DNA of 64,000 bases from Chamaecrista fasciculata (Eukaryota; Streptophyta; Magnoliopsida; Fabales; Fabaceae), in contig QANZ01022632.1 of the NCBI GenBank assembly GCA_003254925.1, positions 62,001 through 126,000 of the forward strand. The letters are read 5' to 3'. The notes beneath the pieces are model-generated. The model saw only the letters and a program-made list of their open reading frames with translations. It searched no databases and was not told the origin of the DNA. Each line of letters opens with the position of its first letter. Position 1 is the stretch's first letter. Of this stretch, positions 58,622 to 64,000 are shown one piece after another. A program made the position numbers and the translations under genes.

Positions 58622-61600
58622 GGTAAAGATATATACTTATATTAATTTTTGGAAACAATTGTAATTCAAGATTATTGGTAATTGAATATATTAGGTTATA
58701 TTAATCCTGTCATTCGATGCAAATCATGTCATTTGGCGCTTGGAATATAATAATTTATTTGAGGCGTTATCTTTTTTTAAGTTCGGTTTATTATTTTTAA
58801 TTATCTGTTATTCTAAAAATTAAGATTTAATATAAATCTCCATATGTCCTTAATTTTCAAAATTTGTCACATTATATGTTTGTAATTTCTTATTTATCAC
58901 AATAATAATGTTTGTAATTTGTACATTATTTATAAACGAACCGAAAAAATAAAATAATTGGCATTTTTCAAATAATGTTGGCTGATGCGACTGTACCACT
59001 GAGCGAGGCTTGATAAAGATTGGAGATATGTGATTTCCAAAAACTTACGTACATAATTTTGAAAAATGTTTGTTTTGTATTCATGAAATTAAAAAAATTA
59101 AGGTAAATTGACCTCAATTTTATTTTTAGAACATATATTTTTTTCGGTTTTTTTTTTCCAAAACCGTGCTTATAATAAATGTTAGTAAATATATTTGTTT
59201 CTTCTTATTAAACAACTCATTTTTGAATCCAAAATTAAAAAATCAAATAAATATTTTAAAAGGTTGAAACAGATTGAATCAAGTGCGACAAAACTCTTAT
59301 AACATTTAACAAATTTTGCAAAATTTTTTATTACATATTGACCCCAAAAAATTTTTAAAAAAATTACAAATAGTTCTCTGGATACATATTATCTAGGGAC
59401 TAAAAGGAACACTTTTATCATATTTTGGGGTCAATTTAATTTTAGAAAAACTTTTAACAAATTTTATTTCATTTATGGCAGCCTATATTTTAGTGGGACG
59501 TAGTGTTAGATGTCAAAATACATTGTTTTTCTGTTTTCTCAATATGTGTTTTCGGTAATTTTTATGTAATACAACATGTTCTATTATAATACTAATTAAT
59601 GGTGGTACGAAGAACCATGATGATGATTTACTTGAATTTAAAAACTAAATTGTTTTTTTTGGAATATGACATTAAGGTCGATCAGCTGTAGAATTAAATT
59701 TCCAAATATGATGAATTATAATATATTATTAGTAGTTAAAATATTATTTTGTGTGTATATTCTGTTCATGATTAGATTTATTGATTGACTGGATCATTTT
59801 ATAAAGTAATTATTCGTATATTTATTTGTAGCAAAAATATACACGGAAAATGCCACCTACACAATACAAATTGATTGTTTTCAATATATCATGGTTTAAA
59901 TTAAAAGTTTATGATAGTTTGCATGATCTATTATTGTTTCTTCACAGAGTGTCGTGTGTCTAATAATTAAAGAAATTTGTTAGATAATAATATAAATAAA
60001 TTACTAAGGATCGTTGTGGAATCTTCACAACATGTATTATTTAAATTAATTTATTCAATTAAATTTAAGCTAAGTAGTGTACGTAGAAAGGATTCAAAAT
60101 TTATGTTATATTATGTGATATGAAATTAATTGTTGTAGACCCAATCATTGATATATGATTGCAACATGTATTACAATTTATCGCATTTTAAAATTAAGAG
60201 TTTTTTTATATTATTATTTCTAATTTCATATCATATTTTAATGTAATATACGATGTTGTCTAAATTTCAAAATGTCTAAAATAAAGTTATTATTTATAAT
60301 TTCATATCATATTTTAAAATTGACGAGAAGGTGTTAGTTCGGAGACGATATTGACAGCTATTGTAAAGTTTGTGGTCGAAAATATCACCAAACAAACGCC
60401 CGAGATATAATCGACAAGGTGGGTAAAATTTGCGGAAAAAGTTGACAACCAAAAACGTTTGGCGACTAAATTGATAATTGGTGTAAAGTTTGGGGACGAA
60501 ATTAATACTATTGCATTTTATATATAGTGAAATATCCGATACATGATGAAGTAGCGGCCCACTTTATTACTTATGATTCATAGGTTAGAAGTAATTAATA
60601 ATAATATCATTTGAGTTATTTGTTTTTTTGGGAATCAAAACAATAGAACGGTGTAAAGGTTGCGGTTTATTTACAATTCGTATTACTCATCTATTTAATA
60701 TATTTTACCATAATTTGCACTTTATGTGTTATCAGCTTTCTATTCCGCTCATTTTTTATATTTAATTCCAAAAGAGAGATATTGAAAAGTAATACAAGGA
60801 AAATGCAATTTAATCAAAACTTTGATTGTTAAAACATTTAAAATTTTTAATAACCATATATGGAATAATTTAATAATCATGACCTTATATATAAGTTTTT
60901 AGAAAGCCCCAAATCAGGGATATACATTCTACTCTCTACATATATACAAGATTCTAGAAAGCCCCAAATCAAAATAGATATATATGTACCACACTTAAAA
61001 AATGTACGGCACAATAAGGGATTCCATTTCCATGATTGAATCACTTTCTACATCTTAACTTAATAGTTTGTTTATTTAAAATACAAGTATCAATCCAATG
61101 TAAATATAATTCCTTATACGATCATTGAAAAGCCAATTAAATGAAATTATATACCATAAATGGATGTGAACTTTTGCATTTTGGAGATTCATTAACCATC
61201 CCAAAAATTGTCAAATTAAACATCATGCCAAAATTTACAATTATTATGGAGCTTAAAAAATTACCTGCTTAAGTTATACCATATGAAATGTTTTTGTAAT
61301 AAAATTTGGCCTTGCAATTTTTTCGTTTATAGATTAATTAAATTCCTTTAAAATTTGGAAATTAACTATCATGACAAAGTTTGCAAATTAAATCTTATTC
61401 AAAGAGATTGATTCGAAAACTTACTTACAAATTAAAAATTAAGGGTATTGCATTATATAATGATTAAATTGCCTATAATGAGGAAACTAAATATTTAAGA
61501 AGGAGACCAACTATAAAATAAAATTACACTCTAAAGTGACTACATATCAAAGATTTTGATATGTTTGTTTGCAAGTGAAGATTTTGTTTCCAATTACAAA

Positions 61601-61704
61601 TTCAAGTGGCCAATAAAATTTAGTTGTGTTTCTGGTTGAACAATTTAGTTGTGGTTTTGTTTCCAAGTAATATTTCAAATGTGCATGAGAAATTGTCGTT
61701 AGAA
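58622..61704. other. AT-rich intergenic DNA
   Basis: No gene was seen. CTAGAAAGCCCCAAATCA occurs twice near 60900-60970. Many T and A runs. Confidence 0.35.
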
Positions 61705-63979
61705 ATGTCGTCATACTCACAGACTCCTACTGATGAAATTCACAAATTTTTCAATATCGGTAAATATCAATATTGTTACGATCAAAAAGTCACTATATTA
61801 AGTCAAATATATTTTTATTAAAATTAAATAAATCATTCTACTTAATAAGTATATTACATTAATCCGTAATTACAAAAATAGTCATTAAATTACTGCAAAA
61901 TAAATAATTAAGATATAAACAAAATTTTAAATTTTTTTAAGATTGTAAGGACGGTTTAATAATCATTCCAAAATAATTACTCAACGATATATATAAAAAA
62001 CCCCCGCTATATTACATTTATTTAAATTTGTTGACATACAAGATTAAGAAATAGGGATCACACACCATCTTCATATACAATTATTTATAAATTTATGATC
62101 ATTGTTTGTCATATAAGCGTTGTTATCATATGTTATCGTTCATATATTCTTATCAACTTACTTCGAATCATATAAAAGGTATGTACAAGTAAGAATGTTG
62201 TATGCTTTGTCATGTCAGCAGGAAATCATGTGGCATTACCGGTGAAAAAGAAAAATGCGCAGTATTCAAATTCGCAAGAATGCCTGACCGATGGTATCCA
62301 ACATTCCATTGAACATCACTATTTTTAAGTTATGATGCACAATCGTATTAACTAACGATCTATTCTTTGAACAACACATTACAGGAAACAAATCATTAAA
62401 GCGTAAGTTATATGAGGGGGTTCCAAATCTATACTTCAGCCCTCCGTCAGTGGCATCGAAGCGTGAGTTTTTTTGTCAGTACATATGTTTTATGCAACCC
62501 AATTAATATGAGTTCTATAGACAACTTATATATTGATAGACACTACTAATTATTTACATTTGGATGTTGTGCTATTCAGTACCGACACAAGGTATTCGGC
62601 TGGATCAGATATCCAATAGCATACCGATACTCGATACAAATATACACCCAGGTACATAGCATGATATGAGCGGTTATATGGATTTGATATGAAACATATT
62701 TTGATATTCGATCTACTTAACTCAATCATATTAGTACGTGTTTGATGTAGATATATATTGTTAAAAGGAGAAGGTGTAAAAGTATCTGAACTGCTGACTA
62801 CTCCTTATGTGTCCTTTTGCAACTTTTTATATAAAGAAACGTTGTCCTGAGCATGTTGATAACAATAACAGGCGGATAACTTTTTGCATTTTTAGGCTTT
62901 TTATAAAATTCATTTATATGTTATTTTTTTATAAATAATCCTATAGTTTGGTACCTAAATCGCTTTTCTTTCTCAGGAATAATGTCTTACGTTATATATT
63001 AAAATTCGATGACCAATTTTTGTGAATTCAAATCATTCCGAACGAACATAAGACAATAGAATATAAGGTATTGCAGGTAATATAAGTGGCATTTTGGAGA
63101 TGAATAAACATAAGACAATAGAATCAAGCAGCTGGTGCAGAGCATTAGATTACGACTCCACTCAAGGTGTGTGTAGTATGTGTATCTAAAAGTTACTGAT
63201 CAAACAATGCAAATTTCCTTACCGTGTTTATACTTCTGTCTGAGATCACTATGGTTAAAAGGATAAGTATGGTAAGTAGTTGTATTGATGATTGACTCTT
63301 ACCTTGCTTTTTGTTAATTTTTAACTAAAAAAACGTTGTGCTGCATGTGTTAATATCAATTGAAGACGAACAACTTAATGCATTGTGACTTTGGTAAAAA
63401 ACGTATTTATATGTTTTTTTTATAATTAATTTCAAATTTTCAAGTTAAATCGCCATTTGTTTTGTTATAAGTTAGTTTAGCCTGATATTGTAATACCCAA
63501 TGAAAAATCGATGCGAATCCAAATCGTTCTAGACGACTATAATTCTTTAGTTATTTTTATTAAATGCAATGCAGGTAACAAAGGTGGCATTTTGGAGATG
63601 AATAAACATAAGCCGTTAGTATTAAGCAACTGCTGTAGAACATTAGAATACAACTCTACTCAAGACGTGTTTAGTATGTGTATTTTGTAGTTACCGATTG
63701 AACTATGCAAATTTTCTTATCGTGTGTATTTTTTTGCATCTTAGGAACTGTCAAGAAACCCAACACATCAACAAACGTGGATAATCGGTCCCAATTGTCT
63801 GATATTACTAATGGTATTGTGTGGCATTAATCCTATGTAAATTGCTATCACACTTTAATACCTATTATTATCTAATAACATTTTTAATACTCCAACGATT
63901 CCAGTTTTGCAAAACCGAATCAAGCAACACGAAAAAATTGGTGTATCACAACTAATACAACCTGAACAGAATTATCATG
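61705..63979 (+). CDS. Unrecognised gene of very short phase-1 exons, runs off the right edge
   Basis: Seven short exons chain without a stop: 61705-61759, 62222-62293, 62385-62462, 62580-62651, 63077-63166, 63745-63813 and 63905-63979. Each intron falls after the first base of a codon, each donor is GT and each acceptor AG. Pieces encoded are MSSYSQTPTDEIHKFFNI, NHVALPVKKKNAQYSNS, KSLKRKLYEGVPNLYFSPPS, TQGIRLDQISNSIPILD, GILEMNKHKTIESSSWCRAL, TSTNVDNRSQLSDITN and VLQNRIKQHEKIGVSQLI. The product is polar and probably disordered. The QLSDITN motif resembles the N-terminal part of plant Helitron-type helicase proteins; this is a weak lead. A duplicate of the fifth exon lies at 63575-63664 but its donor GT is changed to AC. 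The first exon is the least certain, since a TATA-like run at about 61988-62000 follows it. Confidence 0.5.
62760..63730 (+). repeat. Tandem duplication of about 500 bases containing an exon
   Basis: Copy 1 (about 62760-63240) and copy 2 (about 63240-63730) share AAACGTTGT(C/G)CTG, the exon core GGCATTTTGGAGATGAATAA, and downstream GATCAAACAATGCAAATTTC / GATTGAACTATGCAAATTTT. The duplicated exons are both 90 bases and open in the same phase. Confidence 0.75.
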
Positions 63980-64000
63980 GTAAGTAGTTAAAGTATATTT

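Overview
This is plant nuclear DNA from a eudicot. It is AT-rich, the genes carry GT-AG introns, plant-only families occur (organellar RNA-editing factor, group VII ERF, DUF1645, polygalacturonase), and many small inverted-repeat transposons, SINE-like copies and Helitron-type ends lie between genes. I cannot place the family or species. No rRNA, tRNA gene or CRISPR array was seen. There is one 570-base assembly gap (31421-31990) and four isolated N bases. Gene models were assembled by hand from exon homology, splice dinucleotides and reading phase; none has transcript support.

Left part (1-30 kb), gene-rich. POT1 (telomere end-binding protein) runs leftward from about 4946 and leaves the window at base 1; eight exons can be joined in frame. 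Rightward genes follow: a truncated polygalacturonase-like gene that lacks its catalytic motifs (6663-10392); a retroposed sequence with a 16-base target duplication (11101-11777); a partial copy of an organellar RNA-editing factor (MORF/RIP type) followed by the intact gene (14054-15448); an orphan first exon (17105-17216); a TPR protein with a long disordered N-terminus (20412-22500); and a two-exon group VII ERF with the MCGGAI N-degron (27403-29615), an oxygen-sensing type of transcription factor.

Middle part (30-48.6 kb), repeat-rich. It holds Helitron-like 3' ends, large fold-back elements, hAT-like elements with 8-base target duplications, SINE-like copies, a broken 5' piece of a PDR-type ABCG transporter (minus strand, about 37.7-38.4 kb) and one clear gene, a DUF1645 protein (45684-46535).

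Right part (48.6-64 kb), very AT-rich. It holds an intact eight-exon RPA70-like (OB-fold) gene, two tandem F-box-like genes of which the first is clearly broken, and at the right edge a gene of very short exons (61705 to the window end) found here only by following splice sites and reading phase. Nearly all its introns are phase 1, and one exon with its flanks is duplicated. The RPA-like gene and the right-edge gene may derive from Helitron-type transposons, but this is inference.
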